A stretch of 64,000 bases of DNA from Welwitschia mirabilis (GCA_051453625.1 JBOZIK010000001.1:10535490-10599489); one strand, 5' to 3'. Positions 22,012 to 34,848 are shown, counted from the stretch's first letter. The notes: a model not told the origin generated them from the letters alone. Translations and numbers: made by a program.

Positions 22012-23549
22012 TATTGGGGTATGTATAATTTGCTTCTTTTCTTCAATTAATCATCGTCATGGTCATCTACAATCTTAATTACCCAATCCACACAAACACA
22101 CACTAGTATAGGGGATTAATCCAATGTTGTGCCTAAAGAGGAATTTGAAAGTACATTTGTAAAACTACTTTATTCAAAAAGAAATTAAAATGATTTTCTA
22201 TTCTAATTGAATGACAATGCCATGATGGATAAAATGTTAATACAAGAATGATATGTAAGCCTAAATGCAATCACTAATCAGGTTTACCAACTTGTTGTCA
22301 CCTAAGTTGACCCTCATACATTATATTAAAATCAAAATTAACACTTATCTAATTAACTTGATTTTGACATAACATATAAAGAATATAAAAGACAAATTAA
22401 AAAAACAAAATGGTCTTTTATTAATCACAATGTTCTTACATCCACTTAGAAGTAGTTACTCGTCAGGGGAGAAAACACAACTCAACACCAAGGAAAGCTT
22501 CTCTCTTAAGCTAGATGGATTCCTTGCTTAATTAAACTTCAAATAATTACTAGAATAATTGATGCATGAAATATTTCAAATGAGGGACCCAAAGGGGGAT
22601 ATTTATAGTTTTGGATTAACAGTTAGAATCATCAAAGAGTAGTAGTAGATCAAGAGTAATCATATTACTGATTTTGTAAGGGATGGAATATGTTTTATAT
22701 TCATTGGAACTATTTTCTACCTAGTATCATCCAGATGATAAGGTGGATGATATGTGTTCTTCGTTTTTAATGGCTACCTATTCTCCATATGCCTTATTAT
22801 GTAATAGATGAGTATCATCCATCTGATGTCATCCAGATGGTAAGGTGGATGATTCTTAGTTGTAAAATTAACATTTTTGTTTCTTTTATTTCTACTAATC
22901 ATCTTGAATGTCATTCAGATGACCATGTGAATGACAGTAATTTTGAATCTCTATTTTGTTGATCATACTAAATTTTCTCTTAGTTTCTCAATCTTTATTA
23001 TACGATTATTGATCTTTATTCATCCTTCATAGGTACATTAATTAATATCGGGTGTTCTTGTGAATTTAATCATGGCTTCTAAGTTTATTGACATATCCCA
23101 ATATCTTTTGTAGGATTGAATTTGATGGTATATTTTATCATTCTTCAAAGCCATCTTTAAAATGTGATTTTACTTTATAAATGGTTGTCATCCTCTAAAT
23201 GCCATTTGAACAACTAAGTGAATGACTATTAGCAGAACAATGATCTTTCTATTTATGTATTTTATTCGTTGTCTTCTGAGTGTCATACAGACAACAGGAT
23301 GAATGACACTTCTTTTTCATCTTGTGGCCCTCTTAATCATTGCTTCTCAATCTAAACTGGACCCATAATGATCTAGATAGGTTAAAGAGTTCAAAAGTTT
23401 TTAGGAAAAGATTCATAATATTAGAAATTAATGCTCATGTGATCATATTAATAGATCTTCAAATTCTTTCTAATTTACTTAGAAACTTGTCAAATATACC
23501 TACAATCACACTTTAATAACACCATCAAATAGGTCTAATTGATCTTACA
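22012..23549 (-). repeat. 5' LTR of copy C, the most complete LTR of the family here
   Basis: About 1.54 kb, bounded on the inside by the primer site and on the outside by TGTAAGATCAATTAG (minus strand), parallel to the copy A and B LTR starts. It contains a TATA-like CTATAAATATCCCCC on the minus strand at about 22597-22612 and five hairpin units (22725-22752, 22827-22854, 22909-22936, about 23200-23228, 23281-23308). Confidence 0.65.
22725..23308 (-). repeat. Cluster of 9-10-9 hairpin motifs in the copy C LTR
   Basis: Perfect 9-bp stems occur at 22725-22752 (TATCATCCA / TGGATGATA) and 22909-22936 (TGTCATTCA / TGAATGACA), each with a 10-base loop starting GATGA. At stem position 7 a C-G pair in one is a T-A pair in the other, with both arms changed. 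22827-22854 and 23281-23308 keep 8 of 9 pairs (counting one wobble) and the same loop length. A fifth, weaker unit lies at about 23200-23228. Confidence 0.75.
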
Positions 23550-23589
23550 ACAATAAGAGTATCTTAATATATTTACAATAGGGTTACTA

Positions 23590-24890
23590 AGAATGCAAAC
23601 TTTTTAATAAGTTGGGACTTTAATTGATTTGATTCTAGGAATTCAACCAATTTCTAAGTATCATATATAATGTTTGCTATATAAATGAGATAATTAAAAA
23701 TTTACCTTAAAGAACTTTTACAAAAAGGTTTTATTCATTCTATAATATCACCATGAGAAGTACCTATTTTATTTGGAAAAATAAAGAAGGAACCCCTAGG
23801 TTATGAATTAATTATAAATAGCTACCATGGAGAAAAACTATGTACTATTTATTAAGAATAGATGATCCTTTTCACTAACTCAAGGAAGTTAAGGTATTTT
23901 TCAATGTTGATTTAAAATCTAAAGATCACAAGTTTGAAGTAGAAAAGAAGATACTAATAACATAGTCTTTATAACTTACTATAGATATTATAAGTCCATT
24001 ATGTTGTGTTTTGATTTAATTAATTCTCTTATAGCATTCATGAGTACTATAAATCACACTTTTAAGATACATCTTAATTCCTTTACAATAGTTTATATTA
24101 ATGACATTCTCACATATTCCAAATCCTATGAGAAACATGAGAAATTCCTAAGAATGTTATTACAAACTTTAATAAATTATCAATTATATGTTATATGAAA
24201 AAATGTTCCCTTTGAAAGGAATTCATCAAATTTATAAGTAATGTAATATCTGAGGAGGTTATTCCATTTGATTCAGAAAAATCTAAAGAAATTGTAAAAT
24301 AGCTATTACTTATAAATATTACTAATATTAGAGGTTCTCTTATCCTTACTAGGCACTATTATCAATTCATCTTCAAGTTCTCCAAGATAGAATCTCCCTT
24401 AATAAGTTTTATAAAGGAAAAATAAAGATTTTTAATGGATATAAAAGTATCAATAATGATTTGATGGTCTTAAATAATGATTAACAAGTGATTTAGGTTT
24501 ATTAATGTGAAATAAAACACCTTTTCCATTAATACTAATAGATAGGAGAAGGTCTTGGAGCTATCCTTAGATAAGATAAAAGAGTAATATCTTATGGGTC
24601 AAGAAACTTTAAGATATATAAAATAAATTATCATATCCCTATTCATGAATTAAGTATAATAATATTTTCTTTAAAATTATAAAAGCATTATCTTTATAAT
24701 GTAAAATATCAAGTGTGAAGTGATCATACAATTCTAAAATACATTTACAGTTAAGCAAGCTTGAACATGGAGAAAAGAAGATGAATGAAATTTCTTTATG
24801 TTTTTCATTTTGTAATTTTATGCTAGGATGGCAAAGTGAACAAGGTCATAGATGTTCTTTCTCAAAGTAATTATAAAAATTTAAGATTGA
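23590..24890 (+). pseudogene. RT and RNase H remnant, chromovirus-like
   Basis: Starts with an IDLIPGIQPIS segment at about 23625. The active-site strand lies in the open stretch 24001-24198: IVYINDILTYSKS where chromoviruses have F-x-D-D-I-L-V-Y-S-K, so the first Asp of the catalytic pair is Asn. It continues HEKFLRMLLQTLINYQLYV. The RNase H part is barely readable through many stops. It differs from the Athila copies in wording and in carrying the conserved SKS...HE...LQTL stretch. Confidence 0.75.
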
Positions 24891-25069
24891 GTCCTAACAT
24901 GATTTTAGACGATTAAAAATATGAATATTATTAAAAATTAAAAGACCACATTGAAAAATCATTGAATTTAGAAAAAATTTACTATTAATTCAAAAGATAT
25001 TATTAGATTGAAGGCAAGGTTTTTGGTTCTTATCATAAATGAAACTAAACATAAGGTAATGTTTAAATT

Positions 25070-25393
25070 CCATGATCCACTAATATTAGATTATCCTAGA
25101 AGAATTAAAATAGATCAATGCATGAAACAAAAATTTTAATGACATCGATTAAAAGAGATATAGCAGAACTTCTATTAAAGTGTTTAAATTCTCAACAAGT
25201 TAAGGCAAAACATAGGAATCCAATAGGACTATGCTATTCTTATGATGTTTCAAAATATAAATGGGATGTAATTTATATGAATTTTATCTTAGGACTTTTA
25301 AATACTTAAGAGGTAATAACTAATTTGGCACTCTTTATCCTATTGAAATCTACTAATGATGGTAAGGATATAGCTAAAGTATATATGCATTAT
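25070..25393 (+). pseudogene. Integrase N-terminal part, chromovirus-like
   Basis: The open stretch 25118-25309 contains the H2C2-type end (KCLNSQQVKAKH, first Cys present, second replaced by Ser) followed by YKWDVIYMNFILGL, where the first catalytic Asp of the core is Asn. The frame continues to about 25393 and is then cut by the nested element. It resumes at 29375. Confidence 0.7.
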
Positions 25394-25906
25394 TTTAATC
25401 CCAAAAACTGTTTAAGTGAAATGCCATCAAAATTATGTTCTTATCATGAATTTGGTTAAATTGTCACATGAATAGTTTACAACTAGTTAAAAATGTAATA
25501 ATCATCTAAGAGGTATAACTGTTATAGAAGAGTCACATTAATTGTTCATGATGTTACCAATGTTAAATTAGGTTCTTGGAAGGGCATAGGTGATGAATAG
25601 AAGTTTCATAGATACACTGAGACCTTACGAAGCTATCTTGGTCTCCCATTAGTCCCATAAGCTAGACCTTAAAGGCACCATGATTTGGCTCATCTATCTT
25701 ATCAAGACCTACATTTGGCTAAGGTGGAAGTCATGAAGAGCCAAATTGGAGTAAAAGATAATTTTAGTTTTGTTATTTTATTGTCCATCCTGATTTTCAC
25801 TAATAAAAAGGTAATTAATTTTTTTTGTTATCTGCTAAAGATGTTTTCATTTCATAATCTTTATTTCTTTTGGCCTTATTATTTAAAACGATTAGTGGAA
25901 ACATCA
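25394..25906 (+). repeat. Left LTR of the nested element
   Basis: Aligns to 28873-29371 throughout: AATCCCAAAAACT at the start, TAGTTAAAAATGT in the middle, GATGTTTTCATTTCATAATCTTT near the end. Ends CATCA followed by TAAT and the primer site. Confidence 0.7.
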
Positions 25907-25910
25907 TAAT

Positions 25911-25922
25911 TGGTATCAAAAC
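25911..25922 (+). other. Primer-binding site, tRNA-iMet type
   Basis: TGGTATCAAAAC against the canonical TGGTATCAGAGC, two G-to-A transitions. Directly follows the left LTR. Confidence 0.75.
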
Positions 25923-26699
25923 AAATGATCCACAACAATAGATAAAAAATTTTTATAATAACAAAATTTTGGAAATAACGGACCCACCTAAGAGGCCAAA
26001 AGATATTTTATAGTTTTCAGATTAATGTAGATAGCATCCAGATGAAAATGGTAGAAATAATAGGTTTGAAAATCAAAAGAAGCATAGGTTAAATCTAGAA
26101 TCATGAAAATCTTGAAAGAATAAAAATTAAAGCGTGAAGAGAATAGAAGATCTAAGATGTTAAAATATAATATCCCTTAAAACTCTAATTGATTTAATAA
26201 GTTATAACCATCATCATCAGCAACTTAAGGTTAAAATTAAACTAACTAATTTCAAAAATATATTACATGACATACATCATAAGAAGGAAGTTAACTCTAG
26301 CAAAATAAGGTCAAAGGTATAAAAATAAATTTACAAAATTCTAAAAAAGATAAATAGACATAATAAATATATTATGTTAGCCTAAAAATGTAGCAACAAG
26401 AAAAGGTAAAGTAAGGTTACAAAAAATAAAAAGTAAAATAAGGGAGAATTTAACTTAAAAAATGGAGGATGAAGTAATAAAAATAATGAATAAATGGACC
26501 CTTATCCTCTTATTTATAGGAAAATAATGGAATCTTAAGTATTAGTTAATGTTATAATGGTGTTATAGTGATGTGTTAGTGATATTGTTATGATGTGAAA
26601 GTGATACCGATGTTAATATGAGAGTGACATTGATGTTACTATGAATTAAATTGCAAATGCACTAACAATTAATACCACACTATTGACATCATTACTTCA

Positions 26700-27225
26700 G
26701 AAGGGTATAGGGCACTTCATTATTAAGATAAAGCCTCAATGAATCCTATAAAAAGCTATAGGACATTCCACTATTGACATCATCACTCTAGCAGTGTATA
26801 AGGCACTACATTACTGATATGAAACCTAGATGGACTTAATAAGGGGCTATATGGTATTACACTGTTAACATCATCACTTCATACGATTATTAAACATAAC
26901 AATACTAACATGTAGCCTCAATGGCCCTAATAGAAGGTCATATAATGTTATAATACTAACATCATTACTCCAAAAGTTTATAGGATGTCACACTATAGAC
27001 ATGAAGCCTTGATGAACCTCATAAAAGGCTATCAAACATCACATTATTGAGATCATCACTTCAAAAGGATATAGGATGCCACACTACTAACATGGAGTCT
27101 CAATGAACCTTGTAGAAGATTATGGGACATCACACTACTGACATCGTCACTACCAAAGGTTATAAGATTCTACACTACTAACATCAAACCTTTATGGACT
27201 TCATAAAAGATTATAGGATGTCAAA
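26700..27225 (+). repeat. 91-bp tandem array in the nested element
   Basis: Equivalent points (GCTATAGGACATT and variants) fall at 26756, 26847, 26939, 27029, 27119 and 27210, a period of 90-92 bases, giving about six diverged units. Each unit has two halves that resemble each other (TATAGGACATCACACTACTG and TATAGGATGTCACACTACTA types), so the array may have grown from a 45-bp unit. It lies about 780 bases after the primer site. Confidence 0.8.
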
Positions 27226-28872
27226 TTGAATAAATTAGAATAATTAAATAATTCATTATTAATACTAAACCTTTTTCCCCTATAATTAAGCATCTAATCT
27301 CATAAATTAGTTAATAATAAAAAAATTTTAGTAGTTTTAACTTTTAACCATCATACAATCAAAGTTTTAGATTTAAAAGATGGATCAAATTAGACATTAT
27401 AAAGAGATGGCCCCTTGACAATTAATGCATTGGTGCATCAGGAAAGACCATATGGAACCACTGCATTAGTACTTTTAAATAATAAATTCATAAAGTTTAC
27501 TAGTGATCTCAATCCAATTATGCAAATGTTAAGTCCTTGTATTAATTAGCAAATAATAAACACAACTCCATACTATAAGAACTTGAAGGACAATAATGAG
27601 AACAACTCATAAGAGACCTTCAATCTTAAGTATTACTCTCTCTCTTTAAGCTTAAAACGAGAGAATTCAAATCCTAGAGAGATAGCCCTCATAATCTTTA
27701 GGATCATAAACTCTTAAAGATATTAACAAGTGGGTACAAGAGTGTTAAGATCTAATATTGCCTTATAAAATTAGAAATCATAGCATGGAAGAAAGGGACA
27801 TGAAGGAATATGTGAAAATCATGTAAACTAGTATGTACATAGGCACTCTAGGATCCTTTTAGAAAGCACTAGCATGAATATAGCTTATTTAGAATCATTT
27901 GTAATTCAATAATGTTGATAATGGATTACACAACTAATATGCAGTGATGTTGGGATCTAGCAACATGATGGAGTCATCTTAATGTAATAATAAATTATTG
28001 AATTAATTAGTTTAATTTTCATAGAAGAATCTTAAAAGGAATTTATTCTTGATTATTTCTTCAAGAAGAAAAGAATGTAGTTCAAATGCCTACGATTTGG
28101 AAGGAAGAGCCTTAATGAACATTAGGAAGGATTTTAAAAATTAGTAAGGTTTTAATTAAAAGGAGATCCTAATAAATTTTTTAATAATTTCATTAACACT
28201 CTCTCATCAAGGTTACAAAACCTAGTGTATCCACTAGAGCCAAACTCTTTACAAGAATATTATTAAAAGATCAAGTATTACATAAATGCAGAATAGTGAG
28301 CTCCTATGACCACTCTCATGATAATCATAATCACATAGCAATCAAGGTTACAAGTTTATCATGGAATCCAACATAACTAAATCCATTTTTCAAATAATTA
28401 GTGCTTTAGCATATAAAGTTAATATTCTAGAAGAGTGATTACATATCCATCTAATTTTTCATGTTAGCATTCTTAAGCCCTATTACCTAGGAAATTATGG
28501 TAATTACATTATTTATCAGGAAAAGCTTTCTAGTAAGATCTAACCTTACTTTTATGATAAAACCAATTAAAGTTAAGAAACACAAAAAAAAAAAAAAAAA
28601 CATTAAGAGATAAAACCATAAAAGAAGTAGTGGATAAATGGTCTTATTCTAATTAACATAGTTGGGAGAGCGAATAATTTATGAAATGAATTTTTCCTAA
28701 AATTTTTTAAAAATATGATAAAAATAAAATATAATATTTTTAATTGATTGTTTAATTACTTATGTAGTAGAACATGATGGGATTAAGGATTTTGAGGTAG
28801 AATAAGATCAAGCACAAGAAGTTCCATGAAACACCAATTGTCAGAGGATGAACAACTATCTTAAGGGTAAAG

Positions 28873-29371
28873 TTTATTAAAATCCCAAAAACTATTAAAA
28901 TAGAACACCATTAAAATTATGTTGTTATTACGAATTTGATTAAATTATCAAATGGACTGCTTACAGTTAGTTAAAAATGTGATAATTAGAATCATTTTAA
29001 CCATTCACATTATTTCACCAATGCTAACTAGAGTTCTTGGAAAATCATAGGAATAGATGAAGGTTTAACACGTATGTTAAAAGCTTGATAAGTTAGCATG
29101 TCCCCTCAACAATTCTACAAATGAGACCTTGAATTCAACATGATCTGACCAAACCTTCATACTAAGGCCCTACATTTGACTAAAGTGGAGATCATGAAGA
29201 ATTAAATTGGATTTAATAAAGATAAGCTTTATTTTATTTTGTTTACTATTCATCATTATTTCACTAATAAAAAGACAATCACTTTTTCTTGTTGTCTTTC
29301 AAAGATGTTTTCATTTCATAATCTTTTTTTTGTCTTATTATTTAAAAATATAAATGAAAATGTCACACTCA
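28873..29371 (+). repeat. Right LTR of the nested element
   Basis: Partner of 25394-25906; ends ACACTCA, after which chromovirus integrase sequence resumes. Short purine-rich AAGGGTAAAG just before it may be a decayed polypurine tract. Confidence 0.65.
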
Positions 29372-29374
29372 TAA

Positions 29375-30260
29375 TGTTATTTTTAACATATTATACCCTT
29401 AGTAATTATCTTTAATAGATATTCAAAATTTACTTCTAAATATTGGAAAGATTCATAATTGAATTTAAGCACCAAGTTAAATATGAACATTATATTTCAT
29501 CTCCAAACAAAAGATACATAGAAAGGATTAGTTAAATTTTAGAAGATCTTCTTAAAGAACGTGTTCTACATAAGTCAAAGATTTAGTAAGAATACCTATA
29601 ATTAGTTGAATTTTTATGTAATAATAGTTATTAAAGTTTAATTCAAATGACTTCATTTAAAGCTCTATATCATAGAAAACTTATAATTCCTACTACATGG
29701 ATAAAACCTAAGGAAAGATTACTTATAGAACCAGAAACGTTACACAAAATGAACAATGAAATAAAAACCATTAAGAATGAACTTAAAGAAGCAATAGATA
29801 GAGATAACACATATTTTAGTCATTTATGTGATCATGTATTTCTTAAAGTATGATCAACTACAACAATGATGTGAGAAGTTAAGAGATCATAATTAGGACA
29901 TAGAGTTAGACCATTAGAGATACCAAAATGTGTTGGACTTGTGGAATACAAGCTTGTTCTATCTTATTAATTATTAAACATGCATAATTTCTTTCATGGA
30001 ATTATACTAAGAAATTGTATTATAGATCCATCGCATGTATTAAATTAGTCTTATATTCAAATAAAGCCTAAATGTTTGACTATAAAGGAGCCAAAGGCAA
30101 TGATGAACTAGTAAATTATTATCTTATAAACTATGGATATCCATCAAGTAAAGATAAAGTAACCACATTCTTGATGAATTTACTTGGGATCTTAAACAAA
30201 TATTAAAAAATTAATTTCCAAACCTTTTTAAATCGCACAATACAAGTGATAAATTTTAAA
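29375..30260 (+). pseudogene. Integrase C-terminal part, chromovirus-like
   Basis: Resumes with PLVIIFNRYSKFTSKYWK, the second part of the catalytic core (usual I-S-D-R-D changed, Asp-to-Asn). The open stretch 29647-29853 reads TSFKALYHRK ... PKERLLIEPE and ends DHVFLKV, a segment characteristic of chromovirus integrases. After one stop it continues to MHNFFHGIILRNCIIDPSHV at about 29970-30040, the C-terminal part. It pairs with the N-terminal part at 25070-25393. Confidence 0.75.
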
Positions 30261-30311
30261 ACTCTTTGTATATCTTAATTCTTAGAGTGCATCATTCTAA
30301 GTGGGGAAGTA

Positions 30312-30600
30312 TGTTATATTCCACATTTAATTAACTTTTAATTACTCAAATATTAGACATATTAATCTCTTAGAGAATTATATGATAATTTTTATGTTTA
30401 ATTATTAATATGAAATTATTCTTTTATCAGAGGACTTATGGTAACTATTCTTTATTTTTGTAAGAAAGAATATTTTTATAATTCTATCAAAAATAATGTC
30501 AAAGGTATACCTTATACTTATTTTTGAATTATAGATTCCTGAGTATTAACATTTATTTTCAATAATTTCTTATAATTTTGGTTTTTTATTAAATATAGTA

Positions 30601-30633
<33 letters not shown>

Positions 30634-31900
30634 TTATAAAAATTTGTAGTTTCATTAGAAAACAAATTAATAAATAGAATCTATCCAAATGTTACAATAA
30701 TCTAATCCATTTATGTATGAACATCCTATTTACATGATAAAATTACTAACTTGAAATTTTACGAGAAGGTATGAAAAAGCAATGAAATATTTACATAACT
30801 AACATGCAATATTTTTGCTTTACTCATTTATTAATGTATCTCATCTAAGTCTAAAAAAGGAAAAATACTTAGTAAAAGAAAATGGTTCATGTAATTAGTA
30901 AAAGAAGTAAATGAAAATTGAGTATATTACATTCAACTTTGACATGTTCTTTCTTATGTTTTATGTTGATGGATTTGATGAATTTTAAGATTAATAAGCA
31001 TATGAATAAGAACATTCATCTCATCTATAAATGAATAATTATGAAAGAGCATATTTTACTCTACCATGAATTTTATCCTTCTTGATATTTGTAAAAGTTC
31101 TTAATTTATAAAACATTTATTTTCTTACTCATTGGATTTAAAAAAACTTATCTCATTGTGACACATAATAGTTTTGAATTTTGTCTATATAAAAAGATAT
31201 ATTCTTCTTATGCATATTACACATTATTCAATGCATGTTTTGAACTAAGTAAATATGGTTATAAACCTATGAAGAATGAAGAAGAAACTCGCATGGAAAA
31301 TTAGGTATGTAATAAATTTAGTTAATTAAAGCAAGGAAATTGCTCATCTTAGGTGAGTACATATGTCATAAATATCATGTGTCATTGTCATTCAATACAT
31401 CAATCTCATTTATTACTCAAGCTCATCTTGCTTTTTAGTAATTAATCTTATTCATTCAAATGTGTCATTATTATCTAATTACCTTACGAATAAAATAATA
31501 TACATGGTCATTAAACAATTAAATGAAGAACCTTTATTTTATCATTAACTTAAAAATAAACTTGTTTCCTCTCCTCTAAAATAATTTATTTTCATTTAAT
31601 TATATACTATCAAAATTTCTTCTTATTCTTCCATCTTCTTCTCTTTTGATTCTCTTACTTGTGAGTGTGGAGGTTGTACCTTTGAACTTAAAGCTTGGAT
31701 AAAAGTATTTTAGAACATGTATCTTTATCAAATTATTCTCAAATCTTCATTAATGAGTAATCACTAGTAATTTATCTTTTCAACTAGATTTATTCTACTT
31801 ATTTTATTCCTATGTTGTGTCTTTTTCCTAATAAAATTAGTTGCATAATGGAGTATTGCCTTAGATCATAGCATATTCTTATTATGGTGTTTCTTGTATT
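30312..31900 (+). repeat. Probable 3' LTR of the chromovirus-like element
   Basis: Starts TGTTATATTCCACATTT after the purine tract. Contains an ATT microsatellite and a TATA-like box at about 31183-31194. No second copy of this LTR is in the window, so its right end is a guess. I see no coding sequence in it. Confidence 0.45.
30600..30635. repeat. (ATT)n microsatellite
   Basis: About twelve perfect ATT units within the probable LTR. Confidence 0.9.
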
Positions 31901-34848
31901 GAATTACCTATCTTATTAGCCTTAAACCAAAATAAAGGATACCTTAAAGGGATATTTTTACATGCTTTATCGATAAGGTTTAGGAATGAAAATAATTGGC
32001 CAAGTGACGAGGGATTCACGTTAGTATTTAAATACCCAGGTTCATATTTCACCATGCATATTAAATTAATTTTATAGTTTTCTTTCAACAAAACATGTAT
32101 TATGTTCCTCATATTAGGGAAACTATCTATTTCTTAAATTTTATTTATGTTAAGTAATCCTTCATGTTAAATCCAAAGGTTTATTAAATTTGCTTCCTTT
32201 GAACGAATCTTGTGCATTACTTTTTTTTGATTGAAGTTGCTTTTTATTAGTTAATATTTATTTTTATATTATTTAAATTATTTATATTAAATATGAATAT
32301 TAATTCTATAAAAGTCTTTTAAATTTTTATTTTCTTTATATAGCTAAAGTTTAAATTTTGGAAAATGAAAGCATAACTTAAAAATATTATAACTTATTAA
32401 ATATTAAAAATATTATAACTTATTAAATATTAAATAAAAGTTACTTTGATTTTTTAAATAAGTCTATGATTCTATTAGAAAAATAAAAATTCAAAAAATT
32501 TGGTATTTAATTAAATTTTTAAAAATCATTTTATGAAAATAACTTAGAAAATAGAACTAGAAGACAAGAATACTTTAATTTCATGTTATAAAATTAATTC
32601 TTAATATCATAAGATAATTGAATAGTCTATATTGTATGTATTTTTATAATATTTTCAAATACTTCGTGATCACTTAAAAATTTGAAGTAATCTAAGAGTT
32701 TCAACCTCTTTAGTATAGTGTGATATTATGACTACTTTAGAAATTTTGATCATCTTTACACTTAAAATATGATCCTAAAATATGTACTTATAGAAATATA
32801 AATTTAATGAAGTTAATTTTTATATATAGTAAAATGAGTATAATTTAACAAAAATTATCATATTTATTTTATATTTATAAACAGACAATTATTAAATAAT
32901 TAGAATATCTTTTAAAAGTAAAAAAAATCTACAATTATTGTTATTAATTTTAGAAATTAGTCTAACAAAATTATACTAATAGTTTGATAGGATTAGATAT
33001 ATAATAGTTAAATTATCTTTTTGTATTATTTTTATTTAATTTTTCTTAGTGCATTACAAGTTATGCATTTCTTATTAAGGTTTTCATTCTTAAATAATCA
33101 TAAAAATTCTTACGTACGATGTATTAAGTGTTACTATCTAATTGATCAAGGAATGTGGACTTTAATTTAATTTTAATTTTGTGATATTTTTAATGCATTT
33201 TGTATAAATACAAAATCTCCCTATTCTTTGATATTCATTTTTATTTTCAACGTACATACTTAGAAATTCGTGCAGCTTTTACTGTAGTACTTTAGTTAAC
33301 TCAATTATTTCTTTTGGTTATGAACCCTTTTACTTATTTTATAGTTACATAAATTTTAAGTAAGCATTATGCCTTGTTAATCATATTTAACTTTGCATTT
33401 GCTCTTATTTCTTCTTGTGAATCATTTGTGATAAAATTATAAATTAAACATGGCAAAAGAAGGATTTAAGTTGACATAGTTTTATCCATATAATATTCTT
33501 TTTTTAGAAATTTTAAATACTGTTTTGGTTTATTTTGAAGATGATTTTATTATAAATATGAAATAATTATAAATATGAAAGACAAATAAGTTATCTCTAC
33601 TAACTTAAATTTTATTATTACATTTTCAAATGCAAATATCTTCCAATATACTAAACGAAGATATATATGTTTTACTTTTTATGTATGATTATTTTAATAA
33701 AATAAATTCAATGAAGTTAGAATTATATTCTTATGTAAATAGAAAACTAAATACCATATTAGCCAGGATTGTATGCCTACATTTGCATGGTATATACATC
33801 GAATGATAACTAAATTAAAATAATTATCATTCTTATACTTGGATTTCATCACTAAGATGGGTTGTGTTACATTTCTATATAAACCTTTCTAGATGTGGAT
33901 TTAATCATCACTCTTCTATCCTACTCATGTATGAACTTACTCCAATTTCATATCCTAATTCCTTAATATCAAAGGATACGTTGCATCATCTTCTAAGATG
34001 ATTTAAGAAAGTAAGTCTTTCTTGCAAGAAAGAATCCACCTCATCCATTATTTATCGTCCTTTTAGTGGTATATCAAGATGATTTCTAATCCTATGAAGT
34101 TAAGCTAAGACATGTTTGTTATAGTTTAATTAAGTAAAATCAACCAATGTCTAGATGATGGTTAGATATTAAGTTGGAATTCCATTAATAGGAGTTGCAA
34201 CCTTACATTATATTAGTTGAGAATTATCTTAGACATACATCCTTATTTATATTATAACAAGTTTACATCTGACTAATCATACAAAAGATATCTCTATGTA
34301 GTGAAAAACTAGGAAGAAATATAGAATAGAAAATTATGACGTTGCTATGATTTGTAAGTCAAAATTATCTATAATTTAAGAAATAATTATATTATCTAAT
34401 TTTTTTAAAAATATATAAATATACTAATAAATTATAACTAGAAGTTAATCCTAAATTTTGCTAAGCATTTCAAACAATTAAATCTAAGGTGAAAAAAAAA
34501 TTAGTGCTTAACAAGGATAATTTTAAATTGGATTTTTACCTAAGCCCATGATAGGATCAACATACTACATCAAGTACATAATATTATCATAAATAAGCAA
34601 TAAATTATTTATATTATATTTTAAATATCATGGATACAAATGGTTTAGAGATTACTCATCTTATAATAAAATGTACAAAGATATTAGAATAGTATAAAAT
34701 ATGTTATAAATGCTAACACATTAATAATCTAATTCCTAATAATACATTGAAAGAAATAACTTTAAATGATGAATATAAAAAAAACTCAAAATGAATTATT
34801 GGATGACCAATAACCTTAATTGTGTTAATGATGGAATAAAACACAAAT
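31900..34848. other. AT-rich DNA without recognised genes
   Basis: Holds one 76-residue minus-strand ORF (31882-32112) that I do not recognise, a 26-bp duplication at 32378-32429, and a TATA-like GTATAAATACAAA near 33204 that could belong to an old LTR. No other coding signal is visible. Confidence 0.5.

Larger units (their letters stand above)
18085..23549 (-). mobile_element. Athila-like retrotransposon, copy C (minus strand, truncated in RT)
   Basis: Read on the minus strand from right to left: LTR (23549-22012), tRNA-Asp-type primer site (22008-21991), leader, gag (about 21700-19300, with an 867-N gap), protease (about 19140-18764) and the first part of RT (about 18440-18085), where it stops against copy B. 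Protease and pre-RT wording match copy A closely (for example HCII ... RMxCHxxNKKF). On the right it meets chromovirus sequence at about 23550, so it probably inserted into that element. Confidence 0.8.
25394..29371 (+). mobile_element. Nested LTR element (about 4 kb) inside the chromovirus integrase
   Basis: Two similar LTRs of about 500 bp (25394-25906 and about 28873-29371) bracket a 3-kb internal part with a tRNA-iMet-type primer site directly after the left LTR. The internal part holds a 91-bp tandem array and no recognisable pol. It is likely a non-autonomous element. The flanking integrase halves join in the same reading sense, which proves that this is an insertion. The LTRs have diverged clearly, so the insertion is old. 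Confidence 0.75.
23550..31900 (+). mobile_element. Chromovirus-like Ty3/gypsy element, 5'-truncated and split by a nested element
   Basis: RT, RNase H and the N-terminal half of integrase lie at 23590-25393. The rest of integrase resumes at about 29375 and ends near 30250, followed by a purine-rich GTGGGGAAGTA and TGTTATATTCC, a typical polypurine tract and LTR start at about 30312. The interruption is a complete LTR element (25394-29371). The left part with gag, protease and primer site is missing where copy C begins. The right LTR end was not pinned down; a TATA-like CTATATAAAAAG at 31183-31194 suggests the LTR extends to roughly 31.9 kb. Confidence 0.7.

Noticed and set aside
25685-25909. 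74-codon + ORF
   Set aside because: It lies in the left LTR of the nested element, and the corresponding stretch of the right LTR (about 29150-29370) is not open in this frame.
33195-33420. Possible copia LTR around a TATA-like box
   Set aside because: No second LTR, primer site or coding domain was found nearby.
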